The notes under the pieces were generated by a model. It made no database searches and was not told the origin of the DNA. It saw nothing but the letters and a program-made list of their open reading frames with translations. The position numbers were made by a program, and so were the translations under genes. From contig NZ_JAJTWU010000004.1 of the NCBI RefSeq assembly GCF_021353265.1, positions 242,913 through 306,912 of the forward strand: a stretch of 64,000 nt of DNA, read 5' to 3'. This DNA is from Pelomonas cellulosilytica. Its GTDB lineage: Bacteria > Pseudomonadota > Gammaproteobacteria > Burkholderiales > Burkholderiaceae_C. Below, one piece after another: positions 40,878 to 50,335 of this stretch (within the stretch, counting starts at the first letter, position 1; each line of letters starts with the position of its first letter).

Positions 40878-41753
40878 ATGGAATTCCGCCACCTGCGCTA
40901 TTTCCTGGCGCTGGCCGAGGAGTTGCACTATGGCCGCGCAGCCCAGCGCCTGGCCATCTCGCAGCCGCCGCTGTCGGTGGCCATCCAGCAGCTGGAGGCC
41001 AGCGTGGGCGCTCGACTGTTCGACCGCGACAGCAAGGGCGTGCGCCTGACGCCGGCCGGCGAGGCCTTCCGCGCCAGTGCGACGCAGCTGCTCGAACGGG
41101 CCGAGGAGGCCTGCACTCGGGCCCGCGAGGTGCAGGCCGGCGAGGTGGGGCGGCTGCGGCTGGGCTTCGTCGGCTCCACGCTTTTCAACGGCCTGCCCAT
41201 GTGGCTGCAGGCCTTCCAGGTGCGCCATCCGCGCGTGGAAATCGTCGTCGTCGAGCTGAACTCCCAGGACCAGATCGACGCGCTGCTCGGCCAGGAGCTG
41301 GACCTGGGCCTTGTGCACACCGACCGGCTGCCGCCGCAACTGGCCGGCCAGCCGCTGTACAGCGAACCCTTTCTCGCCTGCCTGCCGGCGGGCCACCCGC
41401 TGGCGGCCGAGGCCGAGATCCCGCTGACGGCGCTGAGCGAGCAGCCGTTCATCCTGTTCTCGCGCCGGGGCTCGCCGGACTATCACGCCCGCATCGTCGA
41501 CATCTGCCACCAGCATGGCTTCCGGCCGCGGCTGCAGCACGAAGGCCGTCACTGGCTGTCGGTCGTCTCGATGGTGGCGCAGGGGCTGGGCGTGTCCATC
41601 GTGCCGGCGGCCTTCCAGCGCGCCGGCATCCAGGGGGCGGCTTTCAGGCCGCTGGCCGAGACCATCGAGGGCTCGACGGTGTTCGCGGCCTGGCGCGCGG
41701 ACGGCGATGCCGTGCTGCGGCAAAAGTTCCTGGCGGCACGCGACGTGCGCTGA
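40878..41753 (+). CDS. LysR-family transcription regulator, candidate regulator of gcdH
   Basis: 291 residues from ATG 40878 ([15 protein letters not shown]), a start typical of the family; an in-frame ATG at 40845 adds 11 residues and would sit directly against the palindrome. N-terminal [45 protein letters not shown]. The C-terminal inducer domain begins near 90 ([17 protein letters not shown]). Divergent from gcdH with a shared palindromic region; LysR regulators (GcdR) of gcdH are known in Pseudomonas. The inducer may be glutarate or a related acid, which is inference. Confidence 0.85.
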   Translation: MEFRHLRYFLALAEELHYGRAAQRLAISQPPLSVAIQQLEASVGARLFDRDSKGVRLTPAGEAFRASATQLLERAEEACTRAREVQAGEVGRLRLGFVGSTLFNGLPMWLQAFQVRHPRVEIVVVELNSQDQIDALLGQELDLGLVHTDRLPPQLAGQPLYSEPFLACLPAGHPLAAEAEIPLTALSEQPFILFSRRGSPDYHARIVDICHQHGFRPRLQHEGRHWLSVVSMVAQGLGVSIVPAAFQRAGIQGAAFRPLAETIEGSTVFAAWRADGDAVLRQKFLAARDVR

Positions 41754-41930
41754 ACGGTAACGGGCCAACGCCAGGCAGCCGCACCAGAGCGATCAAGCCC
41801 TGCCGTCGTGCCTACTTCTCCTCGTCCGGTCTCATTTCTGCGCGCACGACCGGCGCCGAGCCATGCTTGAATGTTGCTCGCTTCAACAACGCCACCCCGC
41901 CCCTTCGTGCAGGGGAGCAGGGAGACACCC

Positions 41931-43052
41931 ATGACCGCATTCCCCCCCCTCGCCCGCCGCCTGCTCGCCGCCGCCGTCCTGACCGGTGGCCTCGTGGGGC
42001 TGGCGCGTGCAGACCTCACCGTCGGCCAGACGGCAGGCATCACCGGCGCCGTGGCCGGCAGCGTCAAGGAAGTGACCCAGGGGGCCAAGATCTATTTCGA
42101 CATGATCAACGCCGAGGGCGGCATCAACGGCCAGCACATCAGCCTCGTCTCGCTGGATGACCAGTTCGACCCCAAGCTAGCCGCCGCCAACGCCAAGAAG
42201 CTCATCGACCAGGGCGTCATCGCGCTGTTCCTGACACGCGGCACGCCGCACACGCAGGCCATCGTGCCGCTGCTGGCCGAACACAAGATCCCGCTGGTGG
42301 CGCCGTCCACGGGCGCCATGGCGCTGCACAAGCCCGTGCTGCCGTGGCTCTTCAATGTGCGCGCCACCTACCAGCGTGAAGCCGAACGTGCCATCGAGCA
42401 CCTGAGCCTCATCGGCATCAGCCGCATCGCCATCGTGCAGGTCAACGACTCCTTCGGCGAAGACGCCGTCCAAGGCGCGCTGGCCGGCCTGGCCAAGACC
42501 AACAAGCAACCGGCGGCGCACGAGAAGTTCGACCGTGCCAAGCCCGAGCTGGGTCCCGTCATCGCCAAGGTGCTGGCCGCCCAGCCGCAGGCGGTGTTGT
42601 TCATCGGCTCCGGCACGGCGGTCGTCGACGGCATGAAGGCCGTGCGCGCCGGAGGTTCGACGGCTCAGTTGGTCACGCTGTCCAACAATGCGGCTGCCGG
42701 CTTCATCAAGGATCTGGGCGACATCGGCCACGGCACCATCGTCAGCCAGGTGTTCCCGTATGAGCGCTCCATCGCCAAGCCGGTCATCAAGGAAGCCATC
42801 GAGACGGCGAAGAAGGCCGGCGTGGAACTGACGCCCAGCATGGTCGAGGGTTATGTGTCGGCCAAGGTGCTGGTCGAAGGCCTCAAGCGCGCTGGCCCCA
42901 AGCCCACGCGCGAGACGCTGCGCAAGGGGCTGGAGAGCATGGGCCGCTTCGACCTGGGCGGCATCGAGGTGGGCTACGGCCCCAGCGACCACAGCGGCCT
43001 GGACTACGTCGATCTGGCCATCATCGACCAGTCGGGCAAGTTCCGCCGCTGA
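41931..43052 (+). CDS. Branched-chain-amino-acid-type periplasmic binding protein, copy 1
   Basis: 373 residues from ATG 41931 with GGGAG upstream. A signal peptide ends ARA (about 24). Peripla_BP_6 (LivJ-like) fold: TVGQTAGITGAVAGSVKEVTQGAKIYFDMIN, RGTPHTQAIVPLLAEHKIPLVAPSTGAM, IAIVQVNDSFGEDAVQGALAGL, and the C-terminal GYGPSDHSGLDYVDLAIID. It is about 75-80% identical by eye to the next gene. No permease or ATPase is present. The position directly before kynB-kynU-kynA suggests binding of tryptophan, kynurenine or another aromatic amino acid, but this is inference. Confidence 0.85.
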   Translation: MTAFPPLARRLLAAAVLTGGLVGLARADLTVGQTAGITGAVAGSVKEVTQGAKIYFDMINAEGGINGQHISLVSLDDQFDPKLAAANAKKLIDQGVIALFLTRGTPHTQAIVPLLAEHKIPLVAPSTGAMALHKPVLPWLFNVRATYQREAERAIEHLSLIGISRIAIVQVNDSFGEDAVQGALAGLAKTNKQPAAHEKFDRAKPELGPVIAKVLAAQPQAVLFIGSGTAVVDGMKAVRAGGSTAQLVTLSNNAAAGFIKDLGDIGHGTIVSQVFPYERSIAKPVIKEAIETAKKAGVELTPSMVEGYVSAKVLVEGLKRAGPKPTRETLRKGLESMGRFDLGGIEVGYGPSDHSGLDYVDLAIIDQSGKFRR

Positions 43053-43079
43053 CACGCACCACCTTCACAGGACATCGCC

Positions 43080-44201
43080 ATGAGTTCCAACCGGCACGCC
43101 CTGCGGGCTTTCCTTGCCGCCACCGTCACGGCCGCCACCCTGCTGGGCACGGCCCGCGCTGACATTTCCATCGGCCAGACCGCCGGCATCACCGGGCCGG
43201 TCGCTGGCAGCGCCAAAGAAGTGACGCAGGGTGCCAAGATATATTTCGACGCCGTCAACGCCAGCGGCGGCGTGCACGGCCAGCGCATCAACCTCGTGAC
43301 GCTGGACGACAAGTTCGAACCCAGCATCGCGGCCACCAACGCCAGGAAGCTCATTGACCAGGGCGTCGTAGCGCTGTTCCTGACGCGCGGCACGCCCCAC
43401 ACGCAGGCCATCATGCCGCTGCTCAGCGAGCACAAGATCCCTCTGGTGGCGCCATCGAGCGGCGCGATGGTGTTGCACAAGCCCGTCCATCCCTGGCTGT
43501 TCAACGTCCGCGCCTCCTACCAGCGCGAGGCCGAACGTGCCATCGAGCACCTGTCGCAGATCGCCGTCACACGCATCGCCATCGTCCAGGTCGACGACTC
43601 CTTTGGTGACGATGGCGCCGCCGGCGCGCTGGCCGGCCTGGCCATGGCCAAGAAGACCGCCGTGGCGCACGAGAAGTACAACCGCGAAAAGCCCGACATG
43701 GGCCCGGTCGTCAAGCGAGTGCTGGCCAAGTCGCCGCAGGCCGTGCTGTTCATCGGCACGGGCGACGCCGTGGTGCAGGGCATGAAGGCCGTGCGGGCGG
43801 GCGGCTCCACCGCTCAGCTCGTGACGCTGTCCAACAACGCGTCGGCCGGCTTCATCAAGGACCTCGGCCCGGTGGGCCACGGCGTCATCGTCAGCCAGGT
43901 CTTTCCGCCCGAGCGGTCGATTGCCAAGCCCGTCATGAAGGACGCCCAGGAAGCCGCCCGCAAGGCCAAGCTCGAACTGACGCCCAGCATGGTGGAAGGC
44001 TATGTATCGGCCAAGGTGCTGGTCGAAGGCCTCAAGCGCGCCGGACCCAAGCCGACCCGCCAGGGACTGCGTGACGCCCTGGAGGAGATGAAGCACTACG
44101 ACATGGGCGGCCTGGAGCTGGGCTACAGCTCCACCGACCACACGGGCCTCGACTACGTCGACCTGGCCATCCTGGACGCCAGCGGCAAGTTCCGGCGCTG
44201 A
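43080..44201 (+). CDS. Branched-chain-amino-acid-type periplasmic binding protein, copy 2
   Basis: 373 residues, exactly the length of its upstream paralog 27 bp away. Signal peptide to ARA (about 24), then SIGQTAGITGPVAGSAKEVTQG and the same Peripla_BP_6 layout with RGTPHTQAIMPLLSEHKIPL, IAIVQVDDSFGDDGAAGALAGLA and a GYSSTDHTGLDYVDLAILD end. Differences cluster in the signal peptide, around 185-230 and near 300, while probable ligand-contact segments are nearly unchanged. A tandem duplication is the evident origin. It may share an unlinked Liv-type permease. Confidence 0.85.
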   Translation: MSSNRHALRAFLAATVTAATLLGTARADISIGQTAGITGPVAGSAKEVTQGAKIYFDAVNASGGVHGQRINLVTLDDKFEPSIAATNARKLIDQGVVALFLTRGTPHTQAIMPLLSEHKIPLVAPSSGAMVLHKPVHPWLFNVRASYQREAERAIEHLSQIAVTRIAIVQVDDSFGDDGAAGALAGLAMAKKTAVAHEKYNREKPDMGPVVKRVLAKSPQAVLFIGTGDAVVQGMKAVRAGGSTAQLVTLSNNASAGFIKDLGPVGHGVIVSQVFPPERSIAKPVMKDAQEAARKAKLELTPSMVEGYVSAKVLVEGLKRAGPKPTRQGLRDALEEMKHYDMGGLELGYSSTDHTGLDYVDLAILDASGKFRR

Positions 44202-44291
44202 CGTCGCACAGGCGGCCGGCGCGGCGCGCGCGGCCGAGTTGGAAATAACCGACACCACGACCGCCACACCGCAGCTATGGTGCCGGCCGTC

Positions 44292-44930
44292 ATGCCAGCC
44301 ACCGCCCGCCTCTGGGACATCTCGCCCACCATCGCGCCCGACTCGCCCGTCTTCCCGGGTGACGAGCCCTACCGCCTCGCGTGGACGGCGCGCCTCGGCC
44401 CCGGCTGCCCGGTCAACCTCAGCGCGCTGACGATGTCGCCGCACGTGGGCGCGCATGCCGATGCGCCGCTGCACTACGCGAACGATGCGCCGGCCATCGA
44501 TGAGGTTGCGCTGACGGCCTACCTTGGCCCCTGCCGCGTCATCCACGCGCTCGGGGTCGCTCCGCTGATCACCATCGAGCACCTGCGCCATGCCGAGGCC
44601 GGCCTGCCGCCGCGCGTGCTGGTGCGTTGCCGCGAACGGGCCGACACCGTCTGGAACCCGGACTTCACCGCCTACGCGCCGGAGGCCATCGCCTGGCTCG
44701 CCGAGCGTGGCGTGAAGCTCATCGGCATCGACACGCCCAGCGTCGATCCGGCCGACAGCAAGACGCTGGACAGCCACCAACTGTTGAGAAAGCACGATCT
44801 GCGCGTGCTCGAGAATCTCGTGCTCGACGACGTGCCCGCCGGGGACTATGAATTGATCGCCCTGCCGCTGAAACTCCAAGGTGCCTGCGCCAGCCCCGTG
44901 CGCGCCATCCTCAGAGAGCTCACCCGATGA
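44292..44930 (+). CDS. kynB: Kynurenine formamidase
   Basis: 212 residues from ATG 44292; an ATG 15 bp upstream is possible but gives a less typical start. Hydrolyses N-formylkynurenine to kynurenine plus formate, second step of the kynurenine pathway. The metal-binding motif SPHVGAHADAPLHY gives H51, H55 and D57, the positions reported for bacterial KynB. Other family segments are LWDISP at the start, VKLIGIDTPSVDP, and LKLQGACASPVRAIL at the end. The stop overlaps the kynU start (ATGA). Confidence 0.93.
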   Translation: MPATARLWDISPTIAPDSPVFPGDEPYRLAWTARLGPGCPVNLSALTMSPHVGAHADAPLHYANDAPAIDEVALTAYLGPCRVIHALGVAPLITIEHLRHAEAGLPPRVLVRCRERADTVWNPDFTAYAPEAIAWLAERGVKLIGIDTPSVDPADSKTLDSHQLLRKHDLRVLENLVLDDVPAGDYELIALPLKLQGACASPVRAILRELTR

Positions 44931-46180
44931 ACCTCGAAGACGCCAAGCGGCTTGACGCCGCCGACCCCCTGCATCCGCTGCGCGAGCTGTTCACGCTGCC
45001 CGAGGGCGTGACCTACCTGGACGGCAACTCGCTTGGCGCGCTGCCGAAGGCCACCCCCGAACGCGTACGCCGCGCCGTCGAGCAGGAATGGGGCGAAGGC
45101 CTCATCCGCAGCTGGAACAGCGCCGGCTGGATCGACCTGCCGCGCCGCCTGGGCGACCGTCTCGCTCCGTGGCTCGGCGCACGGCCCGGCGAAGTGCTGG
45201 TGGCGGACTCCACCTCCGTCAACCTCTACAAGGTGCTGCATGCGGCGCTGCAGTTGCAGCAGGGCCAGCGCCGCGTCATCGTCAGCGAGCGCAGCAACTT
45301 CCCGACCGACAACTACATCGCCCAAAGCGTGGCCCGCGCCCACGGCGGCGAGCTGGTGCTGGCCGAGCGGCCCGAGGACATCCCGCCGCTGCTGGACGAA
45401 CGCTGCGCCGTGCTGATGCTCACGCACGTGAACTACCGCACCGGCCGCATGCACGACATGGGTCTGCTGACGCGCTGGGCCCACCAGGCCGGCGCGCTGG
45501 CCGTGTGGGACTTGGCGCACAGCGCCGGCGTCGTGCCCATCGACCTGCTGGGCAGCGCGGCGGACTTCGCCATCGGCTGCGGCTACAAGTATCTCAACGG
45601 CGGCCCCGGCGCGCCGGCCTTCGTCTGGATGCACCCGCGCCACGAGGGCCAGGTCTGGCAGCCGCTGACCGGCTGGCTGGGCCATGCGTCGCCGTTCGAC
45701 TTCGACAGCGAGTACCAGCCCGCACCCGGCATCCAGCAATACCAGTGCGGCACGCCGCCGGTGCTTGCCATGACGGCGCTGGACACCGCGCTGGACGTGT
45801 TCGATGTCGTGCAAAAGCTCGGCGGCATCAAGGCGCTGCGCAACAAGTCACTCGCGCTGACGGAGGCCTTCATCGGCGCCGTCGAGGAGCAGGTACCAGG
45901 CGCCGTCATCGCCACGCCGCGCGAGGCGGCGCTGCGCGGGTCGCAGGTGTCGTTCGCGCTGCCGCGCCAGGTCGACGGCTATGCCGTCATGCAGGCGCTG
46001 ATCGCCCGCGGCGTCATCGGCGACTTCCGCGCCGGCGACCCCGAGCTGCTGCGCTTCGGCTTCGCGCCGCTGTATAGCGGCTACGCCGACGTCGTGACCG
46101 CCGTCGACGCGCTGGCCGACATCGTCACCACCGGCTCCTGGAACGCCCCGGAATTCACCAACCGCAGCAAGGTGACCTAG
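44927..46180 (+). CDS. kynU: Kynureninase
   Basis: 417 residues. PLP enzyme cleaving kynurenine to anthranilate and alanine. Family segments: [11 protein letters not shown] (30-40), [13 protein letters not shown] (92-104) contacting PLP phosphate, [15 protein letters not shown] with the PLP-ring Asp, and the Schiff-base lysine in [11 protein letters not shown] (K221). ATGA overlap with kynB. A GC hairpin (46187-46201, gctcgc/gcgagc) without a T-run separates it from kynA, so read-through is likely. Confidence 0.95.
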   Translation: MNLEDAKRLDAADPLHPLRELFTLPEGVTYLDGNSLGALPKATPERVRRAVEQEWGEGLIRSWNSAGWIDLPRRLGDRLAPWLGARPGEVLVADSTSVNLYKVLHAALQLQQGQRRVIVSERSNFPTDNYIAQSVARAHGGELVLAERPEDIPPLLDERCAVLMLTHVNYRTGRMHDMGLLTRWAHQAGALAVWDLAHSAGVVPIDLLGSAADFAIGCGYKYLNGGPGAPAFVWMHPRHEGQVWQPLTGWLGHASPFDFDSEYQPAPGIQQYQCGTPPVLAMTALDTALDVFDVVQKLGGIKALRNKSLALTEAFIGAVEEQVPGAVIATPREAALRGSQVSFALPRQVDGYAVMQALIARGVIGDFRAGDPELLRFGFAPLYSGYADVVTAVDALADIVTTGSWNAPEFTNRSKVT

Positions 46181-46280
46181 CCCCCTGCTCGCTTCGCGAG
46201 CCCCCCGGGGAGCGCTGCCAGCGGCCCGGCACAGCCGGTTCCACGGCAGCCGCCTGGAAAGACATCATGCTTTGCCATTC

Positions 46281-47108
46281 ATGACCACGACCGGATTCCA
46301 CGGCGCCCAGCTCGACTTCTCGAAGGACATGAGCTACGGCGACTACCTGCAGCTCGACAAGATCCTGGCCGCGCAGACGCCGCTGTCGCCCGACCACAAC
46401 GAGATGCTGTTCATCGTGCAGCACCAGACGTCCGAGTTGTGGATGAAGCTGATGCTGCACGAGCTGCAGGCCGCCGTCGCGCATGTCGCGACCGACCGGC
46501 TGCCCGAAGCCTTCAAGATGCTGGCGCGCGTGTCGCGCATCATGGAGCAGCTCGTCCACGCCTGGGACGTGCTGGCGACGATGACGCCGCCCGAGTACAG
46601 CGCCATCCGACCCTACCTCGCCAAGAGCAGCGGCTTCCAGAGCGCGCAGTACCGCCGCATCGAGTTCATGCTGGGCAACAAGAACGCCGCCATGCTCAAG
46701 CCTCACGAGCACAGGCCCGAACTGCTGGCCGAGGTGCGCGCGGCCTACGACGCACCGTCGCTGTACGACCAGGTGCTGCAGCTGATGGCCCGCCGCGGCA
46801 TCGCCGTGCCGGCGGCACACCTGAGCCGCGACTGGACGCAGCCCCATGCAGCCGACGATGGCGTCAAGGCCGCCTGGCTCACCGTCTACCGCGATCCGCA
46901 GGCGCATTGGGACCTCTACCAGATGGGCGAGGAGCTGGTGGACCTGGAAGACGCCTTCCGCCTCTGGCGCTTCCGCCATGTGACGACGGTGGAGCGCGTC
47001 ATCGGCTTCAAGCGCGGCACAGGCGGCACCGGCGGCGTCAGCTACCTGCGCAAGATGCTCGACGTGGTGCTGTTCCCGGAGCTCTGGAGCCTGCGGACCG
47101 AGCTGTAG
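46281..47108 (+). CDS. kynA: Tryptophan 2,3-dioxygenase
   Basis: 275 residues from ATG 46281. Haem enzyme opening the indole ring of L-tryptophan, first step of the pathway. Active-site residues line up with Xanthomonas TDO with a constant offset of seven: F44 and H48 in [13 protein letters not shown]106 and R110 in [11 protein letters not shown], haem ligand H233 ([10 protein letters not shown]) and T247 in KRGTGGTGG. Order here is kynB-kynU-kynA, 100 bp behind kynU, rather than the common kynBAU. The Shine-Dalgarno is weak. Confidence 0.95.
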   Translation: MTTTGFHGAQLDFSKDMSYGDYLQLDKILAAQTPLSPDHNEMLFIVQHQTSELWMKLMLHELQAAVAHVATDRLPEAFKMLARVSRIMEQLVHAWDVLATMTPPEYSAIRPYLAKSSGFQSAQYRRIEFMLGNKNAAMLKPHEHRPELLAEVRAAYDAPSLYDQVLQLMARRGIAVPAAHLSRDWTQPHAADDGVKAAWLTVYRDPQAHWDLYQMGEELVDLEDAFRLWRFRHVTTVERVIGFKRGTGGTGGVSYLRKMLDVVLFPELWSLRTEL

Positions 47109-47232
47109 GCCTCGGACAGGGGGCTCGGTTGGGCGCGGCGCACCAGATTGCGCTGTCGATGACCTGGGTCAAAGCGGCAGGCGTGGCGCACCTCTAGGCT
47201 GCGGTGTTGCTGCTCCGTCACCCAGTCCGCCG

Positions 47233-48444
47233 ATGAACCCCTTCCCGCACGTCTCCCAAGAACTCGGCGCCCTGCTGGCGCGATCCGGCCTCAAGCCGCT
47301 GACGCTGGGCGGGCGCGAACTGCTGCCCATCGTCCAGGGCGGCATGGGCGTCGGCATCAGTGCCCAGCGCCTGGCCGGCACCGTCGCCGCGGCCGGCGGC
47401 ATGGGTACGCTGAGCTCGGTGGACCTGCGCCATCACCACCCCGACCTCGTCGAGGCCACGCGCGACTGCAAGGCCGGCCCCGGGGCCAAGGCCCGCATCG
47501 AGGCCGCCAACCTGGAGGCGCTGGAGCGCGAGATCGCCGGTGCCCGCGAACGCTCGCAGGGCCGCGGCCTCGTGGCGCTGAACATCATGCGGGCCGTCAG
47601 TGCCTATGCCGACTCGGTCAAGCGCGCGCTGTCCGCCGGCATCGACGCCCTCGTCGTCGGCGCCGGCCTGCCGCTGGACCTGCCAGACCTCGCGCAGGAC
47701 CATCCCCATACGCTGCTCATCCCCATCCTCAGCGACGCGCGCGGCGTGCAGCTCATCGTCAAGAAATGGGAGCGCAAGAAGCGCCTTCCCGACGCCATCG
47801 TCATCGAACATCCGCGCCTGGCCGGCGGCCACCTTGGCGCCGCGCGCATCGCCGACCTGCACGACAAGCGCTTCGACTTCGACCAGGTGCTTCCCGCCTG
47901 CCGCGAGTTCTTCAAGCAGGCCGGCCTGGAACGCGACATCCCGCTGATCGCCGCCGGCGGCATCCGCAGCTTCGAGGACATTCGCCGCGTGCAGGCGCTG
48001 GGCGCCGACGGCGTGCAGCTCGGCACGCCTTTCGCCGTGACGACCGAGTGCGACGCCAACCCCGCCTTCAAGCGCGTGCTGGCCGAGGCGAGCGACGACG
48101 ATATGGTGGAGTTCACCAGCGTGGCCGGCCTGCCCGCCCGTGCCGTCGCCACGCCCTGGCTGAAAAACTACCTGCGCCTGGAGCCCAAGCTGCAGGCCGC
48201 CGCGCACGTCAAGGAGCGCTGCACGAAAGCCTTCGACTGCCTGGCCCAGTGCGGCCTGCGCGATGGGCTGAAGGACTGGGGCCAGTTCTGCATCGACAAC
48301 CAGCTGACAGCTGCGCTGCGCGGCGATGTGAAGAAGGGGCTGTTCTTCCGTGGCAGCGGCGCCCTGCCCTTCGGCGAGCAGATCCGCAGCGTGCGCGAGC
48401 TGCTGGAAAGGTTGCTGACACCCTGCACACCCCAAGTCGCCTGA
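47233..48444 (+). CDS. Nitronate monooxygenase / NPD-like FMN enzyme
   Basis: 403 residues. TIM-barrel flavoenzyme family of 2-nitropropane dioxygenases and FabK. Segments: PIVQGGMGVGISAQRLAGTVAAAGGMGTLSSV (FMN start), ALNIMRAVSAYADSV, VVGAGLPLDLPDLA, IEHPRLAGGHLGA with the catalytic-type His, and the phosphate-binding IPLIAAGGIRSFEDIRRVQALGADGVQLGTPF. About 100 C-terminal residues with several Cys (CTKAFDCLAQCGLRDGL) extend the usual 320-residue fold. The true substrate is uncertain. It lies 124 bp behind kynA on the same strand, perhaps not co-transcribed. Confidence 0.82.
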   Translation: MNPFPHVSQELGALLARSGLKPLTLGGRELLPIVQGGMGVGISAQRLAGTVAAAGGMGTLSSVDLRHHHPDLVEATRDCKAGPGAKARIEAANLEALEREIAGARERSQGRGLVALNIMRAVSAYADSVKRALSAGIDALVVGAGLPLDLPDLAQDHPHTLLIPILSDARGVQLIVKKWERKKRLPDAIVIEHPRLAGGHLGAARIADLHDKRFDFDQVLPACREFFKQAGLERDIPLIAAGGIRSFEDIRRVQALGADGVQLGTPFAVTTECDANPAFKRVLAEASDDDMVEFTSVAGLPARAVATPWLKNYLRLEPKLQAAAHVKERCTKAFDCLAQCGLRDGLKDWGQFCIDNQLTAALRGDVKKGLFFRGSGALPFGEQIRSVRELLERLLTPCTPQVA

Positions 48445-48523
48445 GACGACACGCCCCTTCGCGCCGTTGGGCGAGGGGCGAAACCTAGAATGGCGGACCG
48501 CCTTCAGCACAAGGTCCGCCACC

Positions 48524-50335
48524 ATGGACACCCGCACCTCCGACACCCGCCTGCGCATCGAGCGCCTGCGCGACGCCCTGGCCGCCCACCACGTGCACGC
48601 CGTGCTCGTGCCGTCCAGCGACCCCCATCTCTCCGAATACCTGCCCGAACGCTGGACCGGCCGTGAATGGCTGTCGGGCTTCGACGGCTCCGTCGGCAGC
48701 CTCGTCGTCACACGCGACCGCGCGGCGCTGTTCGCCGACAGCCGCTACTGGGCCCAGGCCGAGGCGCAGTTGGCCGGCAGTGGCATCGAGCTGGAGAAGA
48801 TGCCGTCCGGCGCGTCGACGCAGTACATCGACTGGATCGCGCGCACGCTGAAGCCCGGTGAGGCACTGGCCGTCGACGGTCAGGTGCTGGGCCTGTCCCT
48901 CGCCAAGGCGCTGCGCAGCGCGCTGCAGCGCGCCAACGTGCAGCTGCGCACCGACCTCGACCTCATGCAGGACGCCTGGGACGACCGCCCCGGCCTGCCG
49001 CAAGCGCCGGTCTACGAGCACGCCGCGCCCCACGGCGTCGTGGCCCGCGCTGACAAGCTCGCCCGCGTGCGCGCCGCGATGACCCAGGCCGGCGCGACGC
49101 ACCACCTCGTGTCCACCGTCGACGACGTGGCCTGGCTGCTGGGCCTGCGCGGCAGCGATGTGCAGTGCAACCCCGTCTTCATCGCCCACCTGCTGCTCGA
49201 CCTGGCTGGCGGCCGACTGTTCATTGCCGACGGCAAGATCCCCGCCGACGTGGCCGCGCGCCTGGCCGCCGACGGCATCCGGCTCGCACCCTACGATCAG
49301 GCCGCCACCGCGTTGGCCGCACTGCCGGCCGATGCGCGGCTGCTGGTGGACCCGCGCCGCGTGACGCTGGGCCTGCGTGAGGCCGTGCCGGCCTCTGTGC
49401 CCGTCGTCGAGCAGATCAACCCGAGCACACTGCTGAAGAGCCGCAAGACCGCCGACGAGGTCGCCTTCATCCGCGAGACGATGGCGCAGGACGGCGCGGC
49501 GATGTGCGAGTTCTATGCCGAGTTCGAAGCCTCCCTGGCGCGCGGCGAGCGCTGGAGCGAGCTGGACATCGACACCCGGCTGACCGCCGCCCGGCGCCGC
49601 CGCCCCGGCTTCGTGGGCCTGAGCTTCTCCACGATCGCCGGCTTCAATGCCAACGGCGCGCTGCCCCACTACCGCGCTACGCCGGCGTCGCACGCTCAGA
49701 TCGAGGGGGACGGCCTGCTGCTCCTCGATTCCGGCGGCCAGTACGTCGGCGGCACGACCGACATCACACGGGTGTGGCCCATCGGCACCGTCAACGCGCA
49801 GCAGAAGCGCGACTACACGCTGGTGCTCAAGGGCACGCTGGCGCTGTCGCGCACGCGCTTTCCGCGCGGCACGCTGAGCCCGATGCTGGACGCCATCGCC
49901 CGCGCGCCGCTGTGGCAGCACGGCCTGGACTATGGCCACGGCACGGGACATGGCGTGGGCTATTTCCTCAACGTGCACGAGGGCCCGCAGAGCATCAGCA
50001 AGGCCATCGCCGAGCCGGCCATGGCGATGGAGCCCGGCATGATCACGTCCATCGAGCCGGGCCTGTACCGGCCGGGCCAGTGGGGCGTGCGCATCGAGAA
50101 CCTCGTGCTGAACGTGCCGGTCGAGACGCCCGAGCGCAATGCGTTCGGCGAGATGCTGGAGTTCGAGACGTTGACGCTGTGCCCCATCGACACGCGCTGC
50201 ATCGACCGTGGGCTGTTGCGCGAGGATGAGGTCAGCTGGCTGAACGCCTACCACGCCACCGTGCGCGAGCGGCTGCTGCCGCTGGTGGACGGCGCCGCGC
50301 GCGACTGGCTGCTGGCGCGCACCGAGCCGCTGTGA
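48524..50335 (+). CDS. M24B aminopeptidase P (Xaa-Pro aminopeptidase), long type
   Basis: 603 residues from ATG 48524, the three-domain long form related to cytosolic XPNPEP1 rather than the 440-residue E. coli PepP. Two creatinase-like N-domains (about 10-150 and 160-310) precede the pita-bread domain. Metal ligands: DSGGQYVGGTTD with D402 and D413, HGTGHGVG, TSIEPGLY, and EMLEFETLT. It removes N-terminal residues before proline in the cytoplasm. The stop overlaps the next gene's GTG start (GTGA). Confidence 0.93.
   Translation: MDTRTSDTRLRIERLRDALAAHHVHAVLVPSSDPHLSEYLPERWTGREWLSGFDGSVGSLVVTRDRAALFADSRYWAQAEAQLAGSGIELEKMPSGASTQYIDWIARTLKPGEALAVDGQVLGLSLAKALRSALQRANVQLRTDLDLMQDAWDDRPGLPQAPVYEHAAPHGVVARADKLARVRAAMTQAGATHHLVSTVDDVAWLLGLRGSDVQCNPVFIAHLLLDLAGGRLFIADGKIPADVAARLAADGIRLAPYDQAATALAALPADARLLVDPRRVTLGLREAVPASVPVVEQINPSTLLKSRKTADEVAFIRETMAQDGAAMCEFYAEFEASLARGERWSELDIDTRLTAARRRRPGFVGLSFSTIAGFNANGALPHYRATPASHAQIEGDGLLLLDSGGQYVGGTTDITRVWPIGTVNAQQKRDYTLVLKGTLALSRTRFPRGTLSPMLDAIARAPLWQHGLDYGHGTGHGVGYFLNVHEGPQSISKAIAEPAMAMEPGMITSIEPGLYRPGQWGVRIENLVLNVPVETPERNAFGEMLEFETLTLCPIDTRCIDRGLLREDEVSWLNAYHATVRERLLPLVDGAARDWLLARTEPL

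Noticed and set aside
46187..46201. gctcgc-ttc-gcgagc hairpin after kynU as terminator
   Set aside because: No T-run and kynA follows on the same strand. It may be a copy of a dispersed intergenic element, but only one copy is in the window.
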